A stretch of 64,000 bases of DNA from Afipia sp. (lineage in GTDB: Bacteria > Pseudomonadota > Alphaproteobacteria > Rhizobiales > Xanthobacteraceae). The position numbers were made by a program, and so were the translations under genes. Location of the stretch: contig JAFVHU010000090.1 in the NCBI GenBank assembly GCA_017474385.1, positions 1 to 64,000 of the forward strand, in the 5' to 3' direction. The notes under the pieces are model-generated. The model was given only the letters and a program-made list of their open reading frames with translations. It was not told the origin of the DNA and made no database searches. Positions 16,573 to 25,789 of the stretch are shown piece after piece. How positions within the stretch are numbered: position 1 is the stretch's first letter; every line of letters starts with the position of its first letter.

Positions 16573-17406
16573 ATGGCCGATCTGACAATTATGGTCGCGC
16601 CGAACGGCGCGCGCAAAGGCCATGCTGAACATCCAAATCTGCCGTTGACAGCCGACGCACTCGCGACGGACGCGCTCGCGTGCAAGACCGCTGGCGCACA
16701 GGCCATTCATATGCACGTTCGCGATGCGGACGGGCGTCATACGTTGGATGCTTCGCGTTATCTGGCCGCGACTGAGGCGGTGCGGCGGCTCACTGGTCCA
16801 GAGTTCGTTGTGCAGATCACAACCGAAGCGGTCGGTATGTTCAGGCCGGACGAGCAGATCGCTGTGGTGCGAGCCGTTCGTCCCGAGGCGGTCAGCATTG
16901 CGACCAAGGAATTGATCCCCGACGCGGGTGCGGAAGGCGCCGCTGCGGACCTGTATCAATGGGCCCATGAGCAGCGGATTGCTGTCCAGCACATCGTTTA
17001 TGCTGCAAATGAGTTCGATCATCTGCTCGACCTCGTGAAGCGCGGAATCATCCCCGGTCATCGGCACTCCGTCATCTTTCCGCTTGGCCGCTACGCCGTC
17101 GCTCAGGAGAGCAATCCCGCTGAACTCGCTCCATTCGTTGCAAAGGTCCGGGACAATGGAGGCGCTGAGCGTTTCGATTGGTGGGTTTGCGCTTTCGGCG
17201 CATCCGAAACCGCGTCGCTGGTCGCCGCCGCGGCCATGGGCGGACATTGCCGGATCGGATTTGAAAACAGTTTCATCAATGCGGATGGCAGCCGGGCCGG
17301 CAGCAACGCCGAACGTGTCCAGGATCTGCAGGCTGCGTTGTGCGGAATTCACCGCCCGCGGTCATCGCGCCCGCAGATATTGAGAGCGCTGGGTAAGCCA
17401 GACTAG
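16573..17406 (+). CDS. Beta-keto acid cleavage enzyme (BKACE, 3-keto-5-aminohexanoate cleavage family)
   Basis: 277-residue TIM-barrel enzyme of the DUF849/BKACE family, which condenses a beta-keto acid with acetyl-CoA and splits it into a CoA ester and acetoacetate. The metal-binding start (TIMVAPNGARKG) and AIHMHVRDADGRH with paired histidines are visible, as is GHCRIGFENSF near the end. ATG 16573 gives the standard N-terminus. It points to a pathway that produces a beta-keto acid from ring cleavage, amino acid or fatty acid side chains. Confidence 0.87.
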   Translation: MADLTIMVAPNGARKGHAEHPNLPLTADALATDALACKTAGAQAIHMHVRDADGRHTLDASRYLAATEAVRRLTGPEFVVQITTEAVGMFRPDEQIAVVRAVRPEAVSIATKELIPDAGAEGAAADLYQWAHEQRIAVQHIVYAANEFDHLLDLVKRGIIPGHRHSVIFPLGRYAVAQESNPAELAPFVAKVRDNGGAERFDWWVCAFGASETASLVAAAAMGGHCRIGFENSFINADGSRAGSNAERVQDLQAALCGIHRPRSSRPQILRALGKPD

Positions 17407-17541
17407 GCTACCGCGAAGAGCCTAAGGGCCAGCTTCGCATCAGGAAATTCGAAATTTGACAGGAACGGGATTGGCGCGCTGCACGCTTTGTGCGGCGCAC
17501 TGTGCCGCGCCGTGCTTGCAATTCCGTTTTCGTTGCGTTAT

Positions 17542-17555
17542 TTATCGGGTGATAA
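17542..17555. promoter_or_regulatory. TTATC-N4-GATAA palindrome, site 1 of 3
   Basis: TTATC-GGGT-GATAA, 35 bases before the VOC gene start. The same palindrome recurs at 24814 and 33412, each before an operon of this island. The TetR protein encoded in this operon (19911) is the best candidate to bind it. Confidence 0.5.
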
Positions 17556-17589
17556 AATAAAAGCTTCAACAAGCCTACGGGAGTGCAGA

Positions 17590-18099
17590 ATGAAAGTCCT
17601 TGGTTTTAACCACCTTTCCATTGGCGCAAAGAATCTCGAAGAGTCCGCTCGTTTCTATCAGACAGTGCTGGGCATGGAGCTGATCCCAACCTACAATTTC
17701 GGTTTCAAGACCAAGTATCTGCGTTGTGGAGATCTTCAGCTCCATTTGTTCGAGCTCGAAGATAGTGTTCCGGTTTACCAGCACTTTGCGCTCGACGTTG
17801 ACGATTTTCATGCAGCTTATGAGAAGGCGAAAGCGATCGGATCGCTTGATTCCTCGGCGTTCCGCAATTCCGTCAACGAACTGCCGGACGGCTGCGTGCA
17901 GATGTACCTGCGCGACCCCGCCGGCAATCTGGTCGAAATCGACTGGCCGGATGTGAATACGCTGGACCGTTCGCGAATTCCGGAAATGAAATTGCTGTCC
18001 GAATTTGCGACTCAAGACGATGAGGGACTGAAAGCGTCGCTCTATCTTGATCGTCCGCATATCAAGCCAAATGCTCCGAGGAAAGCTGCGGCGCGATAG
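17590..18099 (+). CDS. VOC (glyoxalase/extradiol dioxygenase superfamily) protein
   Basis: 169 residues with the paired beta-alpha-beta-beta-beta fold of the VOC superfamily. Likely metal ligands are His in FNHLSI, His in YQHFALDV and Glu in GNLVEIDW. The size fits a single-domain VOC enzyme such as a lyase, isomerase or small dioxygenase. ATG 17590 follows GGGAGTGCAG. It leads an operon with an oxygenase, flavin reductase and TetR regulator. The exact reaction cannot be told. Confidence 0.85.
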   Translation: MKVLGFNHLSIGAKNLEESARFYQTVLGMELIPTYNFGFKTKYLRCGDLQLHLFELEDSVPVYQHFALDVDDFHAAYEKAKAIGSLDSSAFRNSVNELPDGCVQMYLRDPAGNLVEIDWPDVNTLDRSRIPEMKLLSEFATQDDEGLKASLYLDRPHIKPNAPRKAAAR

Positions 18100-18116
18100 T
18101 TTTCAGGGAGGCGAGC

Positions 18117-19343
18117 ATGTCAGGCACTGTCCATAAGCTCGATCTGGATCGGCGTTCGAACGGTCAAGACGACGCATATTCAGAGATGCTGGAACGTGCA
18201 CACGCGCTCGTTCCGAAATTGCGTGAGCGCGCTGCAAAGACCGAGGAGATGCGGCGCCTTCCTCCGGAGACCGAGCGAGAGCTTCACGAAGCCAAACTGT
18301 TCAGGATTCTCCAGCCCAAGCGCGTCGGCGGCTCCGAGCTTGATTATGTCGCGCTTGTTGATTTCGCCGATGTTGTCGCGCTTGCCGACGCCTCGGTCGC
18401 ATGGAATCTCGCGAACCTGGTAAGCCATCACTGGATGCTCGGCATGTTCGACGTGCGCGCACAGGATTTGATCTGGAAGGAAAATGTCGATGCTCTCATT
18501 GCATCGTCGTTTGTATTTCCCGCCGGCCGCGCCACGAAAGTGGCCGGGGGGTATACCCTGTCGGGCCGTTGGCCGTTCTCGTCGGGTGTGGATTCAAGCA
18601 CCTGGAATATGCTGGCAGGGATCGTGTCGTCCGATGACGATGCGGATGGCGTCGAGTACCGGATCTTTCTGCTGAAGCAGTCCGACTACAAGATTCTCGA
18701 CACGTGGAGTTCGACCGGCCTGAAGGGGACCGGATCGAACGATGTCGAAGCCAAGGATGTGTTCGTTCCGGATTACATGACACTGGCGGTGAAGGACGTC
18801 GCAGGCGGCCCGACGCCGGGGAGCGCGGTGAATCCCGGTGCGCTCTACGCCTTGCCCGTATTCTCCCTGTTTCCATTTGTCCTGTCAGGCGCAGGGTTAG
18901 GCAATGCGCAGGCGTGCCTTGATGACTACGTCGGGATCGCCAAGCATCGCGCCTCGACTTACAACCGCGCGAAACTCGGCGACTTGCAGACGACGCAGAT
19001 CAAGATCGCCGAGGCTGCCGCCAAAATCGATGCGGCACGTCTCATCATGCGCCGGACCTGCATTGAGGCGATGTCTGATGCCCGTCGCGGCACCATCCCT
19101 GATCTTCCCGAGAAGACCAGATATCGGCGCGACGGCGCATATGCGGTCAAACTGTGTACCGAAGCGGTATCGACGCTGTTTTCGGCGAGCGGCGCGCGCG
19201 GTCTTTACACCACGGGCGCACTGCAACGGCAGTTCCGCGATGCCCATGCGATTAACGCGCACATCGCGTTCAGTTTCGACGCTGCCGGAACCAACTACGG
19301 TCGCGTCGCGCTGGATCTGCCGTCCGAAAACTTGACCCTTTGA
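18117..19343 (+). CDS. Flavin-dependent monooxygenase, acyl-CoA dehydrogenase fold (HsaA/DszC type)
   Basis: 408 residues. The acyl-CoA dehydrogenase fold is visible (LRERAAKTEEMRRLPPETERELHEAKLFRILQP, AWNLANLVSHHWML, GRWPFSSGVDSSTW, SGARGLYTTGALQRQFRDAHA), but the acyl-CoA catalytic glutamate region is not. Proteins of this type are oxygenase parts of two-component monooxygenases that take reduced flavin from a partner. The flavin reductase gene follows 13 bases later, which supports that role. The substrate is probably a phenolic or heteroaromatic ring. Confidence 0.85.
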   Translation: MSGTVHKLDLDRRSNGQDDAYSEMLERAHALVPKLRERAAKTEEMRRLPPETERELHEAKLFRILQPKRVGGSELDYVALVDFADVVALADASVAWNLANLVSHHWMLGMFDVRAQDLIWKENVDALIASSFVFPAGRATKVAGGYTLSGRWPFSSGVDSSTWNMLAGIVSSDDDADGVEYRIFLLKQSDYKILDTWSSTGLKGTGSNDVEAKDVFVPDYMTLAVKDVAGGPTPGSAVNPGALYALPVFSLFPFVLSGAGLGNAQACLDDYVGIAKHRASTYNRAKLGDLQTTQIKIAEAAAKIDAARLIMRRTCIEAMSDARRGTIPDLPEKTRYRRDGAYAVKLCTEAVSTLFSASGARGLYTTGALQRQFRDAHAINAHIAFSFDAAGTNYGRVALDLPSENLTL

Positions 19344-19355
19344 GAGGCAGGGGTC

Positions 19356-19895
19356 ATGGTCACTGCATCGCAGCACCCGGCGGACTTCAGGAACGAGTTG
19401 TCGAGCGACAGTTCGCCGATTGATCCGCGCGATTTCCGGAACGCGCTGGGGTCCTATGCGACCGGCGTAACGGTCATCACGGCGGCAACGCCGGACGGCA
19501 GGCAGGCAGGCCTGACCTGCAATTCGTTCGCGTCGGTCTCGCTGAATCCGCCACTCGTTTTGTGGAGCCTGGTATCTTACTCGCCAAGCATGAGCATCTT
19601 TCAGAACGCGAGCCATTTTGCGGTCAACGTGCTGGGAGCATCCCAGCAGGGCTTGGCAAAGCAATTTGCCACGCGGGCCGAGGACAAGTTCGCTGGGGTC
19701 TCGTGGAAGCCCGGTCTGGGCGATGCGCCGGTCCTCGCGGATGCGGTGGCCACATTTCAATGCCGCAGCGCTGACCGCTATTACGGGGGCGACCACGTTA
19801 TTTTCCTTGGTGCTGTCGAGGCTTATGATTACAACCGTGGAGAGCCGTTGCTGTTTGCACGCGGAAATTTTGGTCACTTTGTTCCTGGGGCATAA
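19356..19895 (+). CDS. Flavin reductase (HpaC-like) for the monooxygenase
   Basis: 179-residue FMN/FAD reductase with the split-barrel fold: FRNALGSYATGVTVITA, GLTCNSFASVSLNPPLVLWSL (flavin-binding turn) and HFAVNVLG. It would supply reduced flavin to the neighbouring oxygenase. It ends inside a small hairpin directly before the TetR gene. Confidence 0.9.
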   Translation: MVTASQHPADFRNELSSDSSPIDPRDFRNALGSYATGVTVITAATPDGRQAGLTCNSFASVSLNPPLVLWSLVSYSPSMSIFQNASHFAVNVLGASQQGLAKQFATRAEDKFAGVSWKPGLGDAPVLADAVATFQCRSADRYYGGDHVIFLGAVEAYDYNRGEPLLFARGNFGHFVPGA

Positions 19896-19905
19896 CCCCA
19901 GCGGG
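19885..19905 (+). terminator. Weak hairpin between flavin reductase and TetR gene
   Basis: CTGGGG (19885-19890) pairs with CCCCAG (19896-19901), with the reductase stop codon in the loop, followed by a short GGGTTTT tail. It may lower read-through into the TetR gene. Confidence 0.4.
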
Positions 19906-19910
19906 TTTTC

Positions 19911-20612
19911 ATGAAGAAGAAACCGTCACCATCGGCTGCGCGCGTCAAGCAGAAGCGCCTGTCTCCCGAAGACCGGCGTCAGGAATTCGTTCGCAAGGCG
20001 ACTGAGTTCTTTTCCGAGGAAGGATTCAACGGAGGCACGCGCGAACTCGCGCGCCGGCTGGGTGTGACGCAGCCGCTGCTGTATCGCTACTTCCCGAGCA
20101 AGGAAGAACTGATCAAGGAAGTCTATCGCAAGGTCTATCTCGAGCCGCTCGACACCGGCTGGGAGAAACTTCTCACCAATCGATCGCGGCCTATCCGCGA
20201 GCGCCTGGTGCAGTTCTACGAGGCCTATACCAACGTCATCTTCACGCGGAAGTGGCTCAGAATCTATCTGTTCTCCGGCCTCAAGGGCCTCGACATCAAC
20301 CGCTGGTATGTGGGCGTCGTACGCGACAAGATTCTGACGCGCATCATCAAGGAATGCAGGTTCGAAGCCGGTTTGCCGACGCAGGGCAAGCCGACGGCAT
20401 CCGAGATCGAAATGGCGTGGGTCTTCCACGGCGGCATTTTTTACTACGGCGTCCGAAGGTACATCTACGAGATGGAGCCGCTTCAGGAAAAGGAAGAAAT
20501 GATCGCGAACGCGATCGACGGATATCTCGCGGGATTTGCACGCGTGTCCGGCAACAGTGCCAAGCGGCCGGCTGTGAAATCAAACCGGCTCAATGCGGCC
20601 GCTGGCAACTGA
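19911..20612 (+). CDS. TetR/AcrR-family transcriptional regulator
   Basis: 233 residues. The N-terminal HTH is canonical (REFVRKATEFFSEEGFNGGTRELARRLGVTQPLLYRYFPSKEELIKEVY, about residues 24-72); the C-terminal ligand domain is aromatic-rich. It is the last gene of the VOC/monooxygenase operon, so it probably controls that operon in response to a pathway compound. Its 3' end overlaps the convergent Gfo/Idh/MocA gene by 33 bases. Confidence 0.92.
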   Translation: MKKKPSPSAARVKQKRLSPEDRRQEFVRKATEFFSEEGFNGGTRELARRLGVTQPLLYRYFPSKEELIKEVYRKVYLEPLDTGWEKLLTNRSRPIRERLVQFYEAYTNVIFTRKWLRIYLFSGLKGLDINRWYVGVVRDKILTRIIKECRFEAGLPTQGKPTASEIEMAWVFHGGIFYYGVRRYIYEMEPLQEKEEMIANAIDGYLAGFARVSGNSAKRPAVKSNRLNAAAGN

Positions 20613-21569
20613 TCGCTGAATGGCTTCGAACGTGCGAACGTTCATCAGCATTTCCTCATGCGTGACGGGATATGGGCGTTCGCCCAGCGCGGCCCGTCCA
20701 AAAGCTTCCAGATTGTCGCGTACCGCGGGATGAGGCTGATAATAAGCGGTTTCCGGTGGCCGATCACGCTGAACGCGCGTCACGTCCCAGCCGGTTGGAT
20801 TCTCCGGATGGGTCCGGTCGCGGATTTCCATCCAGCCCTTTGATCCCAGCAGCGCCAGACGGCCCATGAAAGGTGTTGCGAGGACCGCGTTCAGCGTGGC
20901 TGTCGTGCGGTTCTCGAAGCCGATGGTGATCGAGAGCGTATCCCCGTTTGCGAAATGGCTCCCGAGCGTAGCCAGCCGTGCCCAGACATGGGTAGGCTTT
21001 CCGAGAATCGCGATCGAGAGATCGACCAGATGAATACCGGTTGCGGACAAGGGACCAACGGGATTATCCGTGTTCGATAGGCGCCAGTTATCCGACGGCA
21101 GATTGAGAAACTTGTCCTGGCTGAAATTGCCCTCCAGCACGAGCGCGTTGCCGAATTCGCCGTCCGCGAACCGCTTGCGCATTTCGATCACGGCCGGCTC
21201 GAAGCGCCGCTCATGTCCGATGCCGAGTTGCACCTTTGCTGTCTTGACTGCGGAAATGGCCCGCTCTGCATCGGCTCCGGTCGTGCAAAGCGGCTTCTCG
21301 CAGAACACATGATGGCCGGATTTGGCGGCGGCTTCGATCTGCGCTGCGTGGCGATCCTGCGGGGTGCAGAGGATAACGGCATCGATGTCGGGGCGCGCCA
21401 AAGCGTCTTCGAAGTCCTCGGATATTTCGAGTCCTAGCGCCGCACCTTTCGCGCGCATAGGCGCCAGCGGATCGATGCCCAGCACCGGCTTGATGATTTC
21501 GCTTGTCGCAAGATTGCTGGCAATGGTCTGTCCCCACCATCCCAGTCCGACAATGGCGGCCCGGATCAT
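20580..21569 (-). CDS. Gfo/Idh/MocA-family oxidoreductase
   Basis: NAD(P)-dependent oxidoreductase, 329 residues. The Rossmann start is AIVGLGWWGQTIA, the catalytic EKP motif is in HHVFCEKPLCT, and the C-terminal sheet domain has LSATGIHLVDLSIAILG. The family usually handles sugars, inositols or, in some members, aromatic or amide intermediates. It is third in a minus-strand operon with an LLM oxygenase and a deacetylase-fold hydrolase. Confidence 0.9.
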   Translation of the reverse strand: MIRAAIVGLGWWGQTIASNLATSEIIKPVLGIDPLAPMRAKGAALGLEISEDFEDALARPDIDAVILCTPQDRHAAQIEAAAKSGHHVFCEKPLCTTGADAERAISAVKTAKVQLGIGHERRFEPAVIEMRKRFADGEFGNALVLEGNFSQDKFLNLPSDNWRLSNTDNPVGPLSATGIHLVDLSIAILGKPTHVWARLATLGSHFANGDTLSITIGFENRTTATLNAVLATPFMGRLALLGSKGWMEIRDRTHPENPTGWDVTRVQRDRPPETAYYQPHPAVRDNLEAFGRAALGERPYPVTHEEMLMNVRTFEAIQRSVASGRIEPV

Positions 21570-21590
21570 GTCTGCACTCCAATCGGGATT

Positions 21591-22487
21591 TTAAGCTTGG
21601 GCCATCTGGCTGCGATACCAGTCGCCGATCTCGCTCGCAGTCATCAAGGCGACACCGTCGTGGCCGATCACATAGTCGAGCAGTTGCTCAAGATACTTGA
21701 TCCGGTGCGGAACGCCCGTGATGTAGGGATGAATCGAGATCGCCATCACACGCGCGTTCTCGTCGCCTTCGAGATACAGCCGGTCGAACTGGTCGATACA
21801 CCGGCGCATGAACTGATCCGACGCCATGTGCTGCAACGCGTGGACGACAATGTCGTTGGTCTCGACGGTGTAGGGAATCGTCGTGATCGTGCCGTGTGGG
21901 GTCTGGATGTCCTGCGGAAGATCGTCGATCACCCAATCCGCGACATATTCGATCCCGTTCAGGCGAAGAAGATCGAGCGTGTCGTTGGTTTCCGTCAATC
22001 CGGGGCTTTCCCACGACCGCGGCGCCTTGCCAGCGAATTTCGCGATGGTGTCGACGGCTCGCTTGATGGCGTCGCCCTGATTGTCGAGCTTGTGCATCGG
22101 CCCTTGCAGGAAGCCGTGCCCCATGAACTCGAACCCGGCATCGCGTGCCGCTGCCGCGACGCGAGGATACGAAGTACAGACGTTGCCATTGATGGCCAGC
22201 GTGGTCGGAATGTTCCGATCGGTCAGCGCCTTCAACTGTCGCCAGAAGCCCGCCCGCATTCCGTATTCGTGCCACGCCCAGTTCGGCACATCGGGGAGTA
22301 GCGGCTGCCCCATCGGCGGACTGAGAACCGTGCGCGGCATCGCATTTTCGATTCGCCACTCCTCGACATTCAAAATGATCCAGACCGCCAGCTTCTTGCC
22401 GCCGGGAAGCATCAGTTTAGGACGGTCGATGAGGGCCTGATAGGGAACGCGATCGGTGAGGGCCAATGGAGATTCCTGCTTTACCAA
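21591..22487 (-). CDS. Polysaccharide deacetylase-fold hydrolase (PuuE/allantoinase-like)
   Basis: NodB-type carbohydrate esterase fold, 298 residues, closer to the PuuE allantoinase group than to chitin deacetylases (LPGGKKLAVWIILNVEEWRIENAMPR, GMRAGFWRQLKAL, GHGFLQGPMHKL, SPGLTETNDTLDLL). That group cuts amide bonds in small nitrogen compounds. The frame opens at TTG 22487, directly after the LLM stop; a second TTG at 22466 has a better ribosome site (AGGAATCTCC) and may be the real start. Amide-ring opening is a reasonable guess for this cluster. Confidence 0.82.
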   Translation of the reverse strand: MVKQESPLALTDRVPYQALIDRPKLMLPGGKKLAVWIILNVEEWRIENAMPRTVLSPPMGQPLLPDVPNWAWHEYGMRAGFWRQLKALTDRNIPTTLAINGNVCTSYPRVAAAARDAGFEFMGHGFLQGPMHKLDNQGDAIKRAVDTIAKFAGKAPRSWESPGLTETNDTLDLLRLNGIEYVADWVIDDLPQDIQTPHGTITTIPYTVETNDIVVHALQHMASDQFMRRCIDQFDRLYLEGDENARVMAISIHPYITGVPHRIKYLEQLLDYVIGHDGVALMTASEIGDWYRSQMAQA

Positions 22488-23594
22488 TTATTCCGCGGCT
22501 CTTGCCTGCTTGGGCGAACCTGCGTTCACCAGCGGCAGGACCTTCTCCGCCGTCAGGATCATGGACCTTCGCCCGAGATCGCGATCTTTCCAATCTTTGC
22601 CGGCGTAGAGCAGCGTCCCGAATGTGCCGACCTCGTCCTGAAAAGCAAGAAGCTGATCGGCAACGCTGTCCGGCGTGCCGTAAATGATCAGCTTGTCGCA
22701 GATCATCTCCAGCGTCACCTCATCGTCGGGTTGATCGCGGCGTGTCTTGAACAGTTCGATTCGTCCGTTCTTCTTCAGCTTCGTGAACAGCGACCGGTAA
22801 TAGTTCACATACGGACCATTCGGATCGGTGGCATAAGCCTTGGCGGTCGCAGCATCGTCAGCCACGAAGACGCTCTTGGCGACCCGCCAGTTCGCGGGAT
22901 CTGCGGCGCGTCCGCCGCGCTCGCAGCCTTCAACGTACTTCGGCCAGTGGCTCTTGACCCAAGCCGGCATCAGGAAGTTCGCCGAGATCGGGTCCCATCC
23001 GCGAACGGCCGCTTCGATAACACCCTTTGAAAAGGGCGCGACCGCTGTTACGACAATCGGGGGATGCGGCCGTTGCAGCGGGCGAGGAATGTAGCCCTGG
23101 CCGATTTCCTTGATTTGCGTTCGCTGCGTGGACACCGTCCAGTACTTGCCCTGAAGATTGTAAGGCGGCTCCCCGGACCAGATGCCGAGCACCTGATTGA
23201 TCGCTTCGAGGAACATCTCGTTACGGTTGAAGTCGAGATTGCCGAACAGTTCGGCGTCGGACAAAAGCCCGCCGGGGCTGATGCCGAAAATGAAGCGGCC
23301 GTCGAGCATGTGGTCCAGCATCGCGATGGTCGCCGCGACCGTTGCCGGATGCGTGTTGGGCATGTTCACGGTGCCGGTGCCCAATTTGATCTGTTTCGTC
23401 GCAGCAGCGATCCACGCCAGAAATGTCACGCAGGACGTAATGTTCTCGGCCTTGTCGGTGACATGCTCTCCGACATAAGCCTCTGTAAATCCGAGTTCGT
23501 CGGCGAGCAGAAACGCTTCGCGGTCCTCTGCCAGCGACTGCCGCCAGTCTTTATCCAGCGGATGGATCGGCATGGTGAAAAAGCCCAGCTTCAT
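22488..23594 (-). CDS. LLM-class flavin-dependent monooxygenase
   Basis: Bacterial-luciferase-like oxygenase, 368 residues, with the TIM-barrel pattern: MKLGFFTMPIHP, DELGFTEAYVGEHV, KLGTGTVNMPNTHPATVAATIAMLDHMLDGRFIFGISPG. It resembles limonene-monooxygenase-type members more than RutA. It would use reduced FMN and oxygen; no dedicated reductase is beside it, but the reductase at 19356 may serve. It is the first gene of the minus-strand operon, divergent from a LysR gene. Confidence 0.87.
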   Translation of the reverse strand: MKLGFFTMPIHPLDKDWRQSLAEDREAFLLADELGFTEAYVGEHVTDKAENITSCVTFLAWIAAATKQIKLGTGTVNMPNTHPATVAATIAMLDHMLDGRFIFGISPGGLLSDAELFGNLDFNRNEMFLEAINQVLGIWSGEPPYNLQGKYWTVSTQRTQIKEIGQGYIPRPLQRPHPPIVVTAVAPFSKGVIEAAVRGWDPISANFLMPAWVKSHWPKYVEGCERGGRAADPANWRVAKSVFVADDAATAKAYATDPNGPYVNYYRSLFTKLKKNGRIELFKTRRDQPDDEVTLEMICDKLIIYGTPDSVADQLLAFQDEVGTFGTLLYAGKDWKDRDLGRRSMILTAEKVLPLVNAGSPKQARAAE

Positions 23595-23695
23595 TGCGCG
23601 TTTCCCGAGACGTTTGTGATTGAACGCAAGAGTAGCGATTGTGGGCTATTAGAAAAATGATTATTCTTACTCTCTCGCATTAGGAAAATTGATGA

Positions 23696-24655
23696 ATGAT
23701 TTCGCTTCGCCAGATCAGGTCTTTTGTTGCGGTCTACGAAGAGGGCTCGTTCACGTCAGCCGCGAGGCGGGAGGGAGCGACCCAGTCGGGAATTTCACAG
23801 CACCTCAAACAGCTTGAGTCCGAGCTGGGGGCAGCGTTGCTCGAACGTAACGGCCGCGATGTCGAACCGACGTTGGCCGGAAAGCTTTATTATCGCGAGT
23901 GCGTTGACGTTCTGAAAAAGCTGGAGGCGGCGCAGCAAAGTGTCGCGGTCAATCACGTTCGCGGTGCGATCCGTGTCGGCCTGATGCCGACGTTTACCAG
24001 ATCGCTGCTCGCTCCAGCACTCGACAGGTTTCTGGACTCCGCTCCGGGCTCGGAAATCAGTGTCATCGAGGCCTATTCAGGGGTTTTGACCGACATGATC
24101 CTGAAGGGCGAACTGGATTTCGCCATTGTCCCGGCCTTTGAGGGTGCAACCGGCATATCGCACCGCCTTCTTGCCCGCGATCGGGAGATGCTTGTCAGCG
24201 CGAAGCGGGCCAAGAACAATCTGAACCCGGTCAAGCTCGCGGACCTCGGTCCGCTCAAAGTGGTGTTGCCCGGCCCTCAGAACACCCGCCGCCGCAATAT
24301 TGAAACGTATTTCAGCGCCAATGGCGTGACGGTCGCGCAACGGCTCGAGCTCGACGCGATGATGGGAACGCTGCAATTTGTCGCAGCGAGCGATTGGGTC
24401 GCCATTCTGCCGTTTGTGATGATGGTCTCAGACCTCGACGAAGGACGCTTCGATGTCAGACCGCTCGAGGATCCTCCGTTTTATTCCGAGTTCGTTTTGA
24501 TCGAGCCGGCACGCAAGGTGATGTCTCCGGCGGCGGCGTTGTTCGCCGAAATTCTAAAAATGGAAGCCGAGCGATCGCGTCTCATTTTTCAAAAACGCGC
24601 TGGTGTGCAGCGAGTATCGCGCCGACGCGCTGTTCGGCCGGCAATCCGGCGTTAG
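23696..24655 (+). CDS. LysR-family transcriptional regulator
   Basis: 319 residues. The HTH is at residues 1-60 (LRQIRSFVAVYEEGSFTSAARREGATQSGISQHLKQLESELGAALLERNGR), followed by a periplasmic-binding-like effector domain. It is divergent from the LLM operon with a 101-base shared control region, the classic LysR arrangement. The C-terminal 25 residues after IFQKRAG are arginine-rich and not typical of the family. ATG 23696 follows AGGAAAATTG. Confidence 0.92.
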   Translation: MISLRQIRSFVAVYEEGSFTSAARREGATQSGISQHLKQLESELGAALLERNGRDVEPTLAGKLYYRECVDVLKKLEAAQQSVAVNHVRGAIRVGLMPTFTRSLLAPALDRFLDSAPGSEISVIEAYSGVLTDMILKGELDFAIVPAFEGATGISHRLLARDREMLVSAKRAKNNLNPVKLADLGPLKVVLPGPQNTRRRNIETYFSANGVTVAQRLELDAMMGTLQFVAASDWVAILPFVMMVSDLDEGRFDVRPLEDPPFYSEFVLIEPARKVMSPAAALFAEILKMEAERSRLIFQKRAGVQRVSRRRAVRPAIRR

Positions 24656-24813
24656 GAAATTGTGCAACGCGAAAGCCGTTGCGCCCAGGATTTTGCAGTT
24701 GGGAATTCCGTAACCCTGTCTTTGATTTGTCGTATCTCGCTTATTTGCCGCGAACCCCGCGGATGGCGTTGATTTCCGGCAGCTTGCGTCATGGCTTGTT
24801 CACTGCGACGAAA

Positions 24814-24827
24814 TAATCGTTCGATAA
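24814..24827. promoter_or_regulatory. TWATC-N4-GATAA palindrome, site 2 of 3
   Basis: TAATC-GTTC-GATAA, followed by ACAA as in the other copies. It lies 80 bases before the molybdenum hydroxylase operon, in a 252-base gap with no other feature beyond AT-rich promoter-like DNA. Confidence 0.45.
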
Positions 24828-24907
24828 ACAACGCTTGACCTTTGATGTCCGGCACCCTCTAATAAAATCCAAGCCCATCATAAAATGAGGCGAGGGAGGT
24901 TGCCGGA

Positions 24908-25789
24908 ATGAAAGCTTCGGCTTTCAACTATGCGCGTGCTTCAAGCGTCAATGACGCGTTGGAGTTGCTTGCGTTGCACGGCGATCAGGCGAAAGTTCTC
25001 TCCGGTGGCCAGAGTTTGATGCCAGCCTTGAATCTTAGGCTGTCGGTGCCAGCGTTGCTGGTCGATATCGGCGCGATTGCTGAATTGCGGGGAGTTTCCG
25101 TATCCAATGGCGTGCTCAAGATCGGGGCGCTCACCCGGCACGTCGACGTTCAGAAGTCCTCAGACATCGCCAAACACGCTCCGCTTCTGACCGAGGCCAT
25201 TGCGCATGTCGCGCATCCGGCGATTCGCAACAAAGGCACAATCGGCGGCAGCCTTGCGCATGCCGATCCGGCATCGGAGCTTCCGGCGTGTGCTATCGCA
25301 CTCGGTGCAACCATCGTTGTGCGCGGTAGGGACGGCGAGCGGTGTGTTCCGGCTGCGAATTTCTTCACCGGAATCTACGAGACGTTGCTGTCGCCGGAAG
25401 AGTTGCTGGTCGCGGTCGAGGTCCCCGTCGCAAGGCCGAACTCGGTTCACTTCTTTCACGAGTATGCGCGCCGGAAGGGTGACTACGCCATTGTGGGGTT
25501 GGCGGCATCCGGAGTTCTGGAGCGGGACGTATTCACCGATCTCAGGCTCGGTTTCTTCGCGGTGGGCGACAAGCCGATGCTCGCGGGTGCCTCGAAACAT
25601 CTCGTCGGGAAACCCGTGACCGCCTCGATGCTTGCCGATGCGCAGACTGCGCTCGATGACGAACTCGATCCGCAAGAAGATCAGCAGGCTTCGGCTTCCA
25701 TGCGCCGCTATCTGGCGCGTCAGCTTATGGAACGGTGCGTCGTGACATTGCTCAGCCGGCCTGATCTCGAAGCGGGGAAACTGGCATGA
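24908..25789 (+). CDS. Molybdenum hydroxylase FAD-binding subunit (CoxM/XdhB family)
   Basis: 293-residue flavoprotein subunit of a xanthine dehydrogenase-type complex. FAD-binding motifs are AKVLSGGQSLMPALNLRL and RNKGTIGGSLAHADPASELP. It passes electrons between the iron-sulfur subunit and the acceptor. Its stop overlaps the next gene by 4 bases (ATGA), and the three subunit genes follow in the order medium, small, large. Confidence 0.93.
   Translation: MKASAFNYARASSVNDALELLALHGDQAKVLSGGQSLMPALNLRLSVPALLVDIGAIAELRGVSVSNGVLKIGALTRHVDVQKSSDIAKHAPLLTEAIAHVAHPAIRNKGTIGGSLAHADPASELPACAIALGATIVVRGRDGERCVPAANFFTGIYETLLSPEELLVAVEVPVARPNSVHFFHEYARRKGDYAIVGLAASGVLERDVFTDLRLGFFAVGDKPMLAGASKHLVGKPVTASMLADAQTALDDELDPQEDQQASASMRRYLARQLMERCVVTLLSRPDLEAGKLA

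Noticed and set aside
22488..23594. RutA pyrimidine oxygenase
   Set aside because: The N-terminus and length resemble limonene-type LLM enzymes, and no other rut gene is present.
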